Below are positions 24,805 through 32,948 of a stretch of 64,000 bases of DNA, piece by piece; within the stretch, counting starts at the first letter, position 1; every line of letters starts with the position of its first letter. Both the position numbers and the translations under genes were made by a program. Origin of the DNA: Bradyrhizobium betae (lineage in GTDB: Bacteria > Pseudomonadota > Alphaproteobacteria > Rhizobiales > Xanthobacteraceae); the NCBI RefSeq assembly GCF_004123905.1, contig NZ_MZXW01000005.1:141541-205540 (forward strand), given 5' to 3'. Under the pieces are notes generated by a model. The model saw nothing but the letters and a program-made list of their open reading frames with translations. It was not told where the DNA came from and ran no database searches.

Positions 24805-25740
24805 TTAAGGCGCCACCAGCTCCACCCGCCGGTTCAGCGCGCGGCCGGCGTCGGTGGCATTCGAGCCGACCGGTGCCAGCAATCCGACGCCGGCGGTGCG
24901 CAGTCTCGGCTGCGCGACGCGAAAGCTCTTCACCAACTCGGCAGCGACCGCCTCCGCGCGGCGCTTCGAGAGGTCGAGATTGTATTCATAGGCGCCCTGG
25001 CTGTCGGTGTGGCCGACGATGAAGACGTTGAGCTGCGGCTGGCTCGCCAGCAGCTTTGCGATCTGCTCCAGCGTCGGGCGGCTTTCGGGCTTCAGCACCG
25101 CCTTGTCGGTGTCGAAATAGATGCCGTAGAGCGCGATGTGGCCGGTCTCGCCGAGGCCCTTGGCCATCGCAGCCGCATCCACCATCTTGTTCGCGATCGC
25201 GCCCAACTCGGCGACGGTGACCTGCGCGGTGATGTCCTGATTGTTCTGGCTGACGATGACGCTGGCAAAGGTCTCGCGCCCGCCCTCGCTCTTGCGACCG
25301 GCAAAATAGCGATAGTTGAAGCCGTCGACCCACATCTGCGGCACCGGCAGCGTGTCGATGCTCTCCGTGAAGGGAATGGCGCCGCAAGCGTCGGTGTCGC
25401 AGGCGAGCAGGGTCTCGAAGCCGGCTTTCGCGAGCTGCGTCTCGAAATTGCGCGACACCTCCAGGATCGACGGGCCCGGATTGGTGCGATAGGCGATGCG
25501 GAAGATCCGGCCTTCGAGCCGCCGCGCATCGGTCGGCTGACCGTCCTTGAAGGCTGCGGCCTGCATCCGCGTCGCGTCAAAATCCTTCATCACATAGCCG
25601 GTGATGACGCTGCCGGCGAACCGCCCGATGCCGGGATAATCACGCCCGCCTGCCACATCGCGCGTCTGTGCTGAGGCGGCGGTGTGAAGGGTGAGCAAAG
25701 CGAGGACAGCAAGCATCCGGCAGGGAATGGGCATGGTCAT
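24805..25740 (-). CDS. OmpA-family outer-membrane/peptidoglycan-linked protein
   Basis: 311 residues. A Sec signal peptide (MLAVLALLTLHTAASAQ) precedes a ~170-residue region of unknown fold (GRDYPGIGRFAGSVI, and Cys pair ACDTDACG). The C-terminal OmpA domain has IYFDTDKAVLKPES, FIVGHTDSQGAYEYNLDLSKRRAEAV and the peptidoglycan-binding Asp and Arg. It should tether the outer membrane to the wall. The ATG at 25740 (or 25734) is preferred because only it puts the signal peptide at the N-terminus; the open frame continues upstream to 25899. Confidence 0.88.
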   Translation of the reverse strand: MTMPIPCRMLAVLALLTLHTAASAQTRDVAGGRDYPGIGRFAGSVITGYVMKDFDATRMQAAAFKDGQPTDARRLEGRIFRIAYRTNPGPSILEVSRNFETQLAKAGFETLLACDTDACGAIPFTESIDTLPVPQMWVDGFNYRYFAGRKSEGGRETFASVIVSQNNQDITAQVTVAELGAIANKMVDAAAMAKGLGETGHIALYGIYFDTDKAVLKPESRPTLEQIAKLLASQPQLNVFIVGHTDSQGAYEYNLDLSKRRAEAVAAELVKSFRVAQPRLRTAGVGLLAPVGSNATDAGRALNRRVELVAP

Positions 25741-25887
25741 CTCGATCGATTGGAGCCAGGGTGAGCGCTGCCCTTTAGTCGCGCCCATGCAGCAATCGGT
25801 TCTGGCGGGTTTGCCGCTTTGACGCGAATCCCGTTCCCGGGCATGATCGCGTCGCCTTCCGCACATAGTTCCAAAGGATTTTCCCGC

Positions 25888-26694
25888 ATGTTGAGACACG
25901 CCCTAGCCGTCGTTTCCTTTGCTTGTCTCGCCGGCGGATCGGCGCAGGCCGCGCGCTGCGGCGGCGACTTCAACAGTTTTGTCGCCGGCATGACCGCGGA
26001 AGCGCAAGCGGCCGGCGTCTCGGCGGGCGTGACCAGCGCGGCCTTCAGCGGCATCACCCAGGATGGCGCCGTGCTCGCCTTCGACCGGCGCCAGCGCTAC
26101 ACTTTTAATAAGAGCTTTGAGCAGTATGTCTCGACCCGCGTCGGCCCCGGCCGCATCAATGGCGGCAAGGCGCTGCTGCAGCGTCACGCCGCGCTGTTGT
26201 CGCGCATCGAGCAGCAGTTCGGCGTGCCACGCTACATCCTGGTCGCGATCTGGGGGCTGGAGAGCGATTTCGGCAAAGGCGACATCGGCAAGCTGCCTGT
26301 GATCCGTACGCTCGCCACGCTCGCGCATGATTGCCGCCGCACTGAGCTTTTCCAGGGCGAGCTGCTTGCCGCCCTCAAGATCGTGCAGCGCGGCGACCTG
26401 CCGCTGCGCGACCTCATCGGCGCCTATGCCGGCGAGATCGGCCAGACCCAGTTCCTGCCGTCGTCCTACATCAAATACGGCGTCGATTTCGACGGCGACG
26501 GCCATGTCGACCTCCGCCACAGCGTCCCCGACGTGCTGGCTTCGACCGCGAACCTGCTGCACACCAACGGCTTCAAGATGGGCCAACCCTACGGCGAGGG
26601 CACCGCCAATTTCGAGGCGATGCGCGAGTGGAACAGGGCGGTGATCTATCGCAAGACGATCGGGTATTTTGCCGATCGGCTGGCGGGGCAGTAA
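25888..26694 (+). CDS. Lytic murein transglycosylase, MltB type
   Basis: 268 residues with a Sec signal peptide (LRHALAVVSFACLAGGSAQA). The catalytic Glu lies in AIWGLESDFGKG, and the SLT_2/MltB motifs GAYAGEIGQTQFLPSSY and DFDGDGHVDLRHSVPDVLAS are intact. It cleaves the MurNAc-GlcNAc bond to form 1,6-anhydro ends in the periplasm. The start at 25888 follows AAAGGA; an upstream ATG (25819) gives a leader without signal-like features. It is divergent from the OmpA-like gene. Confidence 0.92.
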   Translation: MLRHALAVVSFACLAGGSAQAARCGGDFNSFVAGMTAEAQAAGVSAGVTSAAFSGITQDGAVLAFDRRQRYTFNKSFEQYVSTRVGPGRINGGKALLQRHAALLSRIEQQFGVPRYILVAIWGLESDFGKGDIGKLPVIRTLATLAHDCRRTELFQGELLAALKIVQRGDLPLRDLIGAYAGEIGQTQFLPSSYIKYGVDFDGDGHVDLRHSVPDVLASTANLLHTNGFKMGQPYGEGTANFEAMREWNRAVIYRKTIGYFADRLAGQ

Positions 26695-26707
26695 CCACAC
26701 AACCGGT

Positions 26708-26807
26708 GTCATCGCCCGGCTTGACCGGGCGATCCAGTACTCCGAGCCGGTTGAGTTCATTCGAGAAGGTGCGGCGTACTGGATTCCCCGCTTTCGCGGG
26801 GAATGAC
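26708..26807. repeat. Palindromic intergenic repeat
   Basis: GTCATCGCCCGG at the left and CGGGGAATGAC at the right give inverted GTCAT/ATGAC ends, with an internal small hairpin (CGCCCGG-CTTGA-CCGGGCG). It sits between two convergent genes. Confidence 0.7.
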
Positions 26808-26841
26808 AGCGGTGGGCGTGTCGCGACAAAAGCGCCCCTGA

Positions 26842-27672
26842 CTACTTCCCCTTCGCCATCCTCTCCAGCTTCCTTTGCAACGGCGCCCAATAGGTCCCCG
26901 GACGAAAGCGCTGCAACAAATCCATGAAGCGGGCGTCGTTGCCGATCAGGATGCGCGGCTCGTTCTTTTCGATGCCCTTGATGATGCACAGCGCCGCGTC
27001 CTTCGGCGTGGTCCTGGCCGCAGTCTCGAACCGCTCGATCATCTGCGAGCGGCGGGCATTGTCGGTGACGCCGACCCCGGTGCGCGAATTGCGCGCGATC
27101 GCGGTGGCGATGCCGCCGGGATGCACGACCGACAGTTTGACGGGACTGCCCGCAACCGCGAGCTCATGCCGCACGCTCTCGGAAAAACCGCGCACTGCGA
27201 ATTTGGCTGCCGCATAGGCCGATTGTCCCGGCGGCGCGATGATGCCGAAGATCGAGGAGACGTTGACGATATGCGCCTCTGTCAGCGTTTTCAGATGCGG
27301 CAGGAAGGCGCGCGTGCCGTGCACCACGCCCCAGAAATTGATATCGAACAGCCACTCCATTTGCGCCTGATCGATTTCCTCGAACGTCCCCAGCAGCGCC
27401 ACGCCGGCGTTGTTGATGACGATGTTGAGCACGGGATGCGCCGCTGTCGCTTCGCTCGCAAATTGTGCGATGTCGCCGGCTTCGCTGACATCGACGCGAT
27501 GGACCGTCACCTTGCGCTGCTTGCCGATCTCCGCCGCAAGCGCCTTCAGCCCGGCCTCGTCGCGGTCGGCGAGCGCGAGGTCACAGCCGCGCTGGGCGAG
27601 TTCGATCGCGAGTGCGCGGCCGATGCCGCTGGCGGCTCCCGTAATGGCGGCCGCGCCGCGAATCGTGGTCAT
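26842..27672 (-). CDS. Short-chain dehydrogenase/reductase
   Basis: 276 residues of the classical SDR family. The NAD(P)-binding motif is AAITGAASGIGRALA; there is also NNAGVA, a catalytic Ser in IVNVSSIFG, and Tyr/Lys in SAYAAAKFAVRG. The longer C-terminal substrate loop and KNEPRILIGNDARFMDLLQR resemble bacterial lipid- or steroid-type SDRs. It is a cytoplasmic oxidoreductase of unknown substrate, divergent from the response regulator at 27799. Confidence 0.9.
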   Translation of the reverse strand: MTTIRGAAAITGAASGIGRALAIELAQRGCDLALADRDEAGLKALAAEIGKQRKVTVHRVDVSEAGDIAQFASEATAAHPVLNIVINNAGVALLGTFEEIDQAQMEWLFDINFWGVVHGTRAFLPHLKTLTEAHIVNVSSIFGIIAPPGQSAYAAAKFAVRGFSESVRHELAVAGSPVKLSVVHPGGIATAIARNSRTGVGVTDNARRSQMIERFETAARTTPKDAALCIIKGIEKNEPRILIGNDARFMDLLQRFRPGTYWAPLQRKLERMAKGK

Positions 27673-27798
27673 GATCCCCCCGTCAAGCCTCCGCTGTGGA
27701 ACAATGATTTACATTTTTTCAGAATGGAACCGAACTGTATCCGATTTGGCCCCTTAACATACGTTACTTGACGGAGGCGGCAGCATTGGGAGCCATCG

Positions 27799-28173
27799 AT
27801 GGGACAAGCACAGCCATTTCGCGCAACCGCACTCATCGTCGAAGACGACCCCATGCAGCGGGAGATGCTCAGTCTGCTGCTCGAGGAGAGCGGCTACCAG
27901 GTCATCCAGTGCGAAAGCGCGGAAGCCGCCGAGCTTGTGCTCGATAAGAACGCCGGCGCACTCTGCCTGATGCTGACGGACGTGCAGCTCGCAGGCCGCA
28001 TGAACGGCGTCGAGCTCGCGCACGTCGCCAAGGACCGCAATCCGAAGCTCGACGTCGTCGTGACCTCCGGCCGCCCGTTGATGCAGCCCTTGCCCGACGG
28101 GGCAAAATTCTGGGCCAAGCCCTGGGCACCGTTGGACGTGCTGCGCGAGGCCGAGATCGCGCAATTGTCCTGA
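27799..28173 (+). CDS. Single-domain response regulator
   Basis: 124 residues, a receiver domain only. Acid pocket ALIVEDD (Asp16, Asp17), phospho-acceptor Asp61 in LMLTDVQLAG, Thr/Ser in VVVTSGRP and Lys107 in FWAKPWAP are all present. With no output domain it would act by phosphorelay or protein contact, like CheY- or DivK-type regulators. No kinase is adjacent; the hybrid kinase at 3280 is distant. Confidence 0.9.
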   Translation: MGQAQPFRATALIVEDDPMQREMLSLLLEESGYQVIQCESAEAAELVLDKNAGALCLMLTDVQLAGRMNGVELAHVAKDRNPKLDVVVTSGRPLMQPLPDGAKFWAKPWAPLDVLREAEIAQLS

Positions 28174-28229
28174 CGGCCGATCCACGCGGCTGGCTTTCTT
28201 GCCATGCGCCGGACTGATAAGGTCCGGCC

Positions 28230-28841
28230 ATGTCCTGGTCCTTCCTGCTCACCTCGCTCATCGTCGTCGCCTCGCCCGGCACCGGCGTGCTCTATACGCT
28301 GGCTGCGGCGCTCACCCGCGGCTCGCGCGCCAGCGTCGCGGCGGCGTTCGGCTGCACGCTCGGGATCGTGCCGCACATGATGGCGGCGATGCTGGGCCTT
28401 GCCGCCGTGCTCCACACCAGCGCGCTCGCCTTCGCCGCGCTGAAGTGGGGCGGCGTGCTCTATCTGCTCTATATGTCCTGGCAGGCGCTACGGGAAACAG
28501 GCGCGCTGGCGGTCGAGGGCGAGATCAAGGAGCGCTCCAGCGGCCGTGTCATCGTCACAGGCTTCCTGATCAACATCCTCAATCCGAAACTGTCGATCTT
28601 CTTCCTCGCCTTCCTGCCGCAGTTCATCGCGGTGGACGAGATCCACGTGCTGGCGCGGATGCTGGAATTGAGCGGCGCGTTCATGGCGATGACCTTTGCC
28701 GTGTTCGTCCTCTACGGCCTCTGCGCGGCGTCGGTGCGCGAACGCGCCATCTCCCGTCCCCGTGTCATGGCCTGGCTGCGCCGCAGCTTTGCGGCTGGGT
28801 TCGCATTGCTCGGCGCCAAACTGGCGTTCGCGGAGCGGTAG
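28230..28841 (+). CDS. LysE/RhtB-family exporter (second copy)
   Basis: 203 residues, six predicted membrane spans, with VVASPGTGVLYTLAAALTRG and the conserved GFLINILNPKLSIFFLAFLPQF. It is a paralogue of the protein at 10703, but the N-terminal PGP is replaced by SPGTG. Probably an amino-acid or related exporter. Short cytoplasmic loop (GEIKERSSGR). Confidence 0.9.
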   Translation: MSWSFLLTSLIVVASPGTGVLYTLAAALTRGSRASVAAAFGCTLGIVPHMMAAMLGLAAVLHTSALAFAALKWGGVLYLLYMSWQALRETGALAVEGEIKERSSGRVIVTGFLINILNPKLSIFFLAFLPQFIAVDEIHVLARMLELSGAFMAMTFAVFVLYGLCAASVRERAISRPRVMAWLRRSFAAGFALLGAKLAFAER

Positions 28842-28853
28842 CTTCTTCACCCA

Positions 28854-28879
28854 ATAAAAAAGCGGGCCCTGCGCCCGCT
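28854..28879 (-). terminator. Intrinsic terminator for the 23-aa gene
   Basis: AGCGGGC (28861-28867) pairs with GCCCGCT (28873-28879); read leftward the stem is followed by TTTTTTATT. It lies about 75 nt downstream of the lysine-rich small gene at 28952-29023. Confidence 0.8.
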
Positions 28880-28951
28880 GCCTTCCAACTCTCTCACCTT
28901 ACCCGAGGCCCGGGCGGAGCGAGACTCCACCCGGGCAAAGACACAGGCTGG

Positions 28952-29023
28952 CTACTTCTTCTTCGCTGCCTTCTTGGCCTTTTTCTTCGTCGCCTTCTTC
29001 GCCTTCTTCGCTTTCTTAGCCAT
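28952..29023 (-). CDS. Lysine/alanine-rich 23-aa small protein
   Basis: A 23-codon frame made only of Met, Ala, Lys and one Thr (repeats of AKK). It has a clear AAGAGGAT Shine-Dalgarno sequence 6 nt before the ATG and an intrinsic terminator behind it. The sequence resembles the tail of histone H1-like and Ku or HU-like proteins and should bind nucleic acids. Such small genes recur in Bradyrhizobium to my knowledge. It is too short to be sure, but signals on both sides support it. Confidence 0.65.
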   Translation of the reverse strand: MAKKAKKAKKATKKKAKKAAKKK

Positions 29024-29371
29024 AGTATCCTCTTAAGGGTTCATGGTTAAACGCGACACGAGGGATGCTCGGCGGAGGGCCAGCCTCGCAACATCCTCGC
29101 GCACAAATTCAGCAGATTCGCAGGTCTCTGCCCTCTGCTGTCACATCCGTGTCATCACGTTATCCACAGCTCAGATGCGTTTTCGGGTGATTTTTGCCCG
29201 CGAATCCGCATCGAAGCGCCTGCGGCTGCGTCGCCGACGACATGCCTAACGATCCGACAATCGCCGCGGCGTTCATGAATCCAAAACCAAGGGCGCGCTT
29301 TGACGGATCGCGGTGAGGTTCCGTTAAGTGCAATCCGCGCATTGTTCTCCGCAAGAAAACGGGGACGGGTC
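29024..29371. other. Intergenic region
   Basis: About 350 bp without a supported gene. It contains one perfect DnaA-box-like sequence (TTATCCACAG at 29160) that is isolated, and short frames without ribosome-binding sites. Promoters for the divergent small gene and the GGDEF gene must be here. Confidence 0.5.
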
Positions 29372-29432
29372 ATGGACGAACGGCTGCCAGAGATTTGGGG
29401 CGCGACGCTGCGCGCGTTGCGATCGCCATGCT
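29372..29432 (+). other. Possible 19-codon leader ORF overlapping the GGDEF start
   Basis: ATG at 29372, preceded by GGGGACGGG, opens MDERLPEIWGATLRALRSPC and stops at a TGA inside ATGCTGA, which also contains the GGDEF start at 29428. This is a layout for translational coupling. A sequencing frameshift joining it to the main frame is the other possibility. Confidence 0.35.
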
Positions 29433-30639
29433 GAACGTGCCGACACTCTGGACGGTCTTCGTCGTCAACTTCCTGGCGCTCGGCCTGATCTGGGCCTATG
29501 TGACGCGCTCCTATCCGAAATTCGCGGCCGCGCGGTTCTGGATGGCATCGTCCTTCGTCGGCGCCACGGGCGCGATGACGGCCCTCATCCGCCTGTTCGT
29601 CGATTCTCCGCTGCCGCTTTTGTTCGGAGCCGCCGGTGTCATTGCGGCGAGCTGCTTCGCCGCCATGGGCATCCAGCGCTTCTATGATCGGCCAGTCTCT
29701 TGGCGCATCATGGTCGTCACGGGCGCCCTGAGCCTCGGCGGCGTGGTCTTCTTCATGGTCGTCGTCGACCACATGCAACTGCGCATGGCGAGCTACACGC
29801 TCGGCCAGGCCCTGCCGCTGGTGCTGTCGCTGCGTCTGCTGCTGGCGCCGCCGGAAGGCCGCGTCAGTCCGGGCGCGCGGCTGTCCGGCATCGTGATCCT
29901 CACCATCATCGCGATCTTCATGGTCCGTTCGGTGGGCAATCTGCTCGGCGGCGATTTCTCGGCGGTCGCCGGCGGTCAGGCCCATGCCGTGATGGTGCTC
30001 GGGCTGCTGTTCCTGTCGATGACACTCAATTTCGGCTTCCTGCTGATGGCGATGGACCGGCTGCGCAACGAGGTCGCCGACCTCGCGTTGCTCGACGATC
30101 TCACCGGCGTCGCCAACCGGCGGCATCTGTTGCAGCGCCTGTCCGAGGAATGCGCCCGTTCGGAGCGCAGCGGCGAGCCGTTCTCGCTGCTGGTGATCGA
30201 TCTCGACGGCTTCAAGACCATCAACGACACCCATGGCCACGCCGCGGGCGACGAGTGCCTGCGCCACTTCACCCTGATGGCGCAGACGCGGCTCAGGCCC
30301 GGCGACATGCTTGCCCGCACCGGCGGCGACGAGTTTTGCGTCGTGCTGCCGTCGTCGTCGCTGCGCGGGGCCGCCGCGATCGCCCGTCGCGTGCTCGAGG
30401 TCTGCCGCCAGGACGCTGCCGCCTGCACAGCCAAGGATATCCCGATCGCGATCTCGATCGGCGTCGCCGAGTGGGACCGCGGCATCGGCCAATTCCCGGA
30501 CCGCCTGATCGCGCATGCCGATCACGCGCTCTATGCCGCCAAGAAGAACGGCAAGAACGATTTTGCGGTCTACGATCCAGCGCCGCCACTCTCGCCCGAA
30601 CCGAACAGCGTGAGCGAAGCTACGCGCAAATTCGCGTAA
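29428..30639 (+). CDS. Membrane-bound diguanylate cyclase (GGDEF)
   Basis: 403 residues. The first ~210 contain six or so membrane spans. The GGDEF domain has DDLTGVANRRHLLQ, DLDGFKTINDTHGHAAGD and the active-site RTGGDEFCVVL. Because the signature is intact it should make c-di-GMP from two GTP. An inhibitory RxxD site is not evident (SLR region precedes). The ATG at 29428 has no good ribosome-binding site of its own and may depend on the short upstream frame. An in-frame TTG at 29395 is less likely. Confidence 0.9.
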   Translation: MLNVPTLWTVFVVNFLALGLIWAYVTRSYPKFAAARFWMASSFVGATGAMTALIRLFVDSPLPLLFGAAGVIAASCFAAMGIQRFYDRPVSWRIMVVTGALSLGGVVFFMVVVDHMQLRMASYTLGQALPLVLSLRLLLAPPEGRVSPGARLSGIVILTIIAIFMVRSVGNLLGGDFSAVAGGQAHAVMVLGLLFLSMTLNFGFLLMAMDRLRNEVADLALLDDLTGVANRRHLLQRLSEECARSERSGEPFSLLVIDLDGFKTINDTHGHAAGDECLRHFTLMAQTRLRPGDMLARTGGDEFCVVLPSSSLRGAAAIARRVLEVCRQDAAACTAKDIPIAISIGVAEWDRGIGQFPDRLIAHADHALYAAKKNGKNDFAVYDPAPPLSPEPNSVSEATRKFA

Positions 30640-30676
30640 AGCCTGCTACGTTGGGGTCTGTTGCTGGACCCTTGTG

Positions 30677-31300
30677 ATGATGTCTCGCCTGTTCGCGGCT
30701 TTTTTCGCCGCTCTTTTTCTGATCGCACCTGCTGCCGCAACGGACGCCGAGCTTGCGAAGCTCGCGCGCAGCCCCGGCACGCCCGACATTCCCGGCCTGA
30801 AGATTGTCTGGCTCGCGCCGTGGGGCGATGTCGCCAAGGCTCATGCCTGGCGCAACATCATCGTGCACCAGACCGAGGGGCCGACAGGCTCGGCGCGCGG
30901 CGGCGCGGCGGAGCAATCGAAGAACCCGACGCGGCGCGGCGTCACGGTGTGGGTGGAGACTGACGGCACGGTGTACTGGGCGGTCGCGGAAAATCTGGTG
31001 CCGACCCATGGCGACGGCGCCAACCGCAACGACAACAAGTACATCGACAACCGGTCGACCTATCGCCAGGTGGTGCGCGACACCTCAATCGGGGTCGAGT
31101 TCGCCGGCAATTATCCCGACGTCACGGCAGGCCCCACCGAGGCGCAGGTCGCGGCATGGAAGATCCTCGTAAAAGTGCTGCGTGCGCGCTACGACATCCC
31201 GCTCGACCACGTCTATGCGCACAACTGGATCGACTACAAGGACGCCCGCTATTGCGAAGGCTGCTGGCTCGCGACGCTGGCGCGGACTTGGGGGGAGTGA
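30677..31300 (+). CDS. N-acetylmuramoyl-L-alanine amidase (Amidase_2)
   Basis: 207 residues with a Sec signal peptide (LFAAFFAALFLIAPAAA). The Amidase_2 zinc fold shows NIIVHQTEGPTG (first His), VYAHNWIDYKD (second His) and YCEGCW (a Cys likely in the third zinc position). It cuts the amide between MurNAc and L-Ala in the periplasm. Adjacent ATG codons (30677, 30680) make the exact start uncertain. Confidence 0.85.
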   Translation: MMSRLFAAFFAALFLIAPAAATDAELAKLARSPGTPDIPGLKIVWLAPWGDVAKAHAWRNIIVHQTEGPTGSARGGAAEQSKNPTRRGVTVWVETDGTVYWAVAENLVPTHGDGANRNDNKYIDNRSTYRQVVRDTSIGVEFAGNYPDVTAGPTEAQVAAWKILVKVLRARYDIPLDHVYAHNWIDYKDARYCEGCWLATLARTWGE

Positions 31301-31304
31301 CGAG

Positions 31305-31646
31305 CTACACCGTCTCCGCCATCCACCCGAAAAACCGCCGCATCAATCCCGGCCGCCGCGGCAGTTCCGGCGGGTCGTCTGCCGCCAGCACGCGTTTGAA
31401 GAAGTAGTCCAGGAACACCATGTCGTTCGGCTCGGTGACGGTGAATGTCTCCTCGCCGAAGAAGACGCTGTAGTTGAAGAAGAACGGCCCCATGATCGGG
31501 ATCGTCGCGGTTGAGGCGTAGTCCTTGGAGATCACGAACTCCGATGGCTCGAGCCCGTGCTCGCGCATCGCCTGCTCGACCAGCGGCAGCCTGCGCATGA
31601 ACGGGGCTTCGAAGCCGCCGACGGTGGATTGCAAAATGATCGACAC
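31305..31646 (-). CDS. Conserved hypothetical protein
   Basis: 113 residues with a consistent coding pattern (MSIILQSTVGGFEAPFMRRLPL, then MGPFFFNYSVFFGEETFTVTE) and a basic tail RPGLMRRFFGWM. There is no signal peptide or recognised motif. It lies 5 nt from the convergent amidase and upstream of nothing obvious. Function unknown. Confidence 0.7.
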   Translation of the reverse strand: MSIILQSTVGGFEAPFMRRLPLVEQAMREHGLEPSEFVISKDYASTATIPIMGPFFFNYSVFFGEETFTVTEPNDMVFLDYFFKRVLAADDPPELPRRPGLMRRFFGWMAETV

Positions 31647-31756
31647 GGTCGGTGTCCGTCCGCTTGATGCTGGTCGCTCTCATGTCTGGGTCGGTTGACC
31701 GGCGACGCCGGTTCAAGATGCCTCGCCCGCATCTCCGCGAACATGCTGCAGCTCAC

Positions 31757-31789
31757 ACAAACAAAAAAGCCGGCGTTGCCGCCGGCTTT
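31757..31789 (-). terminator. Intrinsic terminator of the rpoH gene
   Basis: AAAGCCGGC (31766-31774) pairs with GCCGGCTTT (31781-31789) and, read leftward, is followed by a T run. It lies about 45 nt after the sigma-factor stop. Confidence 0.88.
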
Positions 31790-31832
31790 CTGTCTCTTGT
31801 CGATCCGCCAATTCCTGGCGCTAAAATCCCGC

Positions 31833-32732
31833 TTAGAGCGCGGCTTCCAGCGCGGCCTGTTCGGCCCTTGCAATCGTGCCCTTGACCGCGGCCTGCACCT
31901 TCTCGAAGGCGCGGACTTCGATCTGGCGGACGCGCTCGCGCGACACGCCGAACTCGGCAGCAAGGTCTTCCAACGTCATCGGCTCATCGGCGAGGCGGCG
32001 GGCCTCGAAGATGCGGCGTTCGCGCGGGTTGAGCACACCCATGGCGCCATTGAGGGCGTCGCGGCGGTGATCATACTCCTCATGCTCGGCCAGCATGGCT
32101 TCCTGGTTGGGCGAATTGTCGACCAGCCAGTCCTGCCATTCGCCGGCTTCGCCGTCATCGCGGATCGGTGCGTTGAGCGACGCGTCGCCGCCGAGGCGGC
32201 GGTTCATGTCGATCACGTCCTGATCGGTGACGCCGAGGCGCTTGGCAATGATCTTCACCTGGTCGGGGCGGAGATCGCCTTCGTCCAGCGCGGAAATCTT
32301 GCTCTTCGCCTTGCGCAGGTTGAAGAACAGCTTTTTCTGGTTCGCGGTGGTGCCCATCTTCACGAGCGACCAGGAACGCAGGATGTACTCTTGAATCGAC
32401 GCCTTGATCCACCACATCGCGTAGGTGGCGAGACGGAAGCCCTTCTCGGGCTCGAAACGCTTCACCGCCTGCATCAGGCCGACATTGCCTTCCGAGACGA
32501 CCTCGGAGATCGGCAGGCCGTAGCCGCGATAGCCCATGGCGATCTTGGCCACGAGCCGGAGATGGCTGGTGACGAGTTGGTGTGCGGCGTCGCGATCATC
32601 GTGTTCACGCCAGCGCTTGGCGAGCATGTATTCCTGCTGGGGTTCCAGCATCGGGAACTTGCGAATTTCGCCGAGGTAACGGGAAAGGCCGGATTCTCCA
32701 TTGAGGACCGGCAGGGCAGCGGTACGGGCCAT
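31833..32732 (-). CDS. rpoH: RNA polymerase sigma factor RpoH (sigma-32)
   Basis: 299 residues. Region 2 (SHLRLVAKIAMGYRGYGLPISEVVSEGN and RLATYAMWWIKASIQEYILRSW) and the RpoH box (KKLFFNLRKAKSKI) are diagnostic of sigma-32. Region 4 ends with TLEDLAAEFGVSRERVRQIEVRAFEK. It directs heat-shock transcription. The ATG at 32732 follows AGGGGC; an upstream ATG at 32747 would lie in the 5' UTR. Rhizobia usually carry several rpoH copies, and which one this is cannot be told here. It is the downstream neighbour of the rluD-like gene on the same strand. Confidence 0.95.
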   Translation of the reverse strand: MARTAALPVLNGESGLSRYLGEIRKFPMLEPQQEYMLAKRWREHDDRDAAHQLVTSHLRLVAKIAMGYRGYGLPISEVVSEGNVGLMQAVKRFEPEKGFRLATYAMWWIKASIQEYILRSWSLVKMGTTANQKKLFFNLRKAKSKISALDEGDLRPDQVKIIAKRLGVTDQDVIDMNRRLGGDASLNAPIRDDGEAGEWQDWLVDNSPNQEAMLAEHEEYDHRRDALNGAMGVLNPRERRIFEARRLADEPMTLEDLAAEFGVSRERVRQIEVRAFEKVQAAVKGTIARAEQAALEAAL

Positions 32733-32948
32733 GGTTAGCCCCTCCAAAGGTTCAGGCCCCCGATAGCGGCGGGCCAGGCAGACGACCGCTTTGTCAAAGC
32801 CGGCCGGGCTGCGATGTTCCGTTGGTCACTTCCAACGCAGCCGCAATATACCCCATGGGGGGGCAAAAAGGGAAGGATTGCTGACGTCACGTCCCCGTGT
32901 GGCAGCTATAACTTTTTGTAATGTAACGCTTTTCTTAAAGGCCCTGCG
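32733..32948 (-). promoter_or_regulatory. Upstream region of rpoH, candidate promoter
   Basis: On the minus strand CCCCATGGGGTATATT lies about 130 nt before the rpoH ATG. A TTCCCT 17 nt upstream of TATATT gives a weak -35, and the CCCCAT piece resembles a sigma-32 -10 element, so heat-shock autoregulation is possible. No transcript evidence. Confidence 0.3.

Noticed and set aside
29160..29169. Perfect DnaA box TTATCCACAG
   Set aside because: Single, no cluster of boxes, no AT-rich unwinding element and no dnaA, hemE or parAB neighbours, so not an origin.
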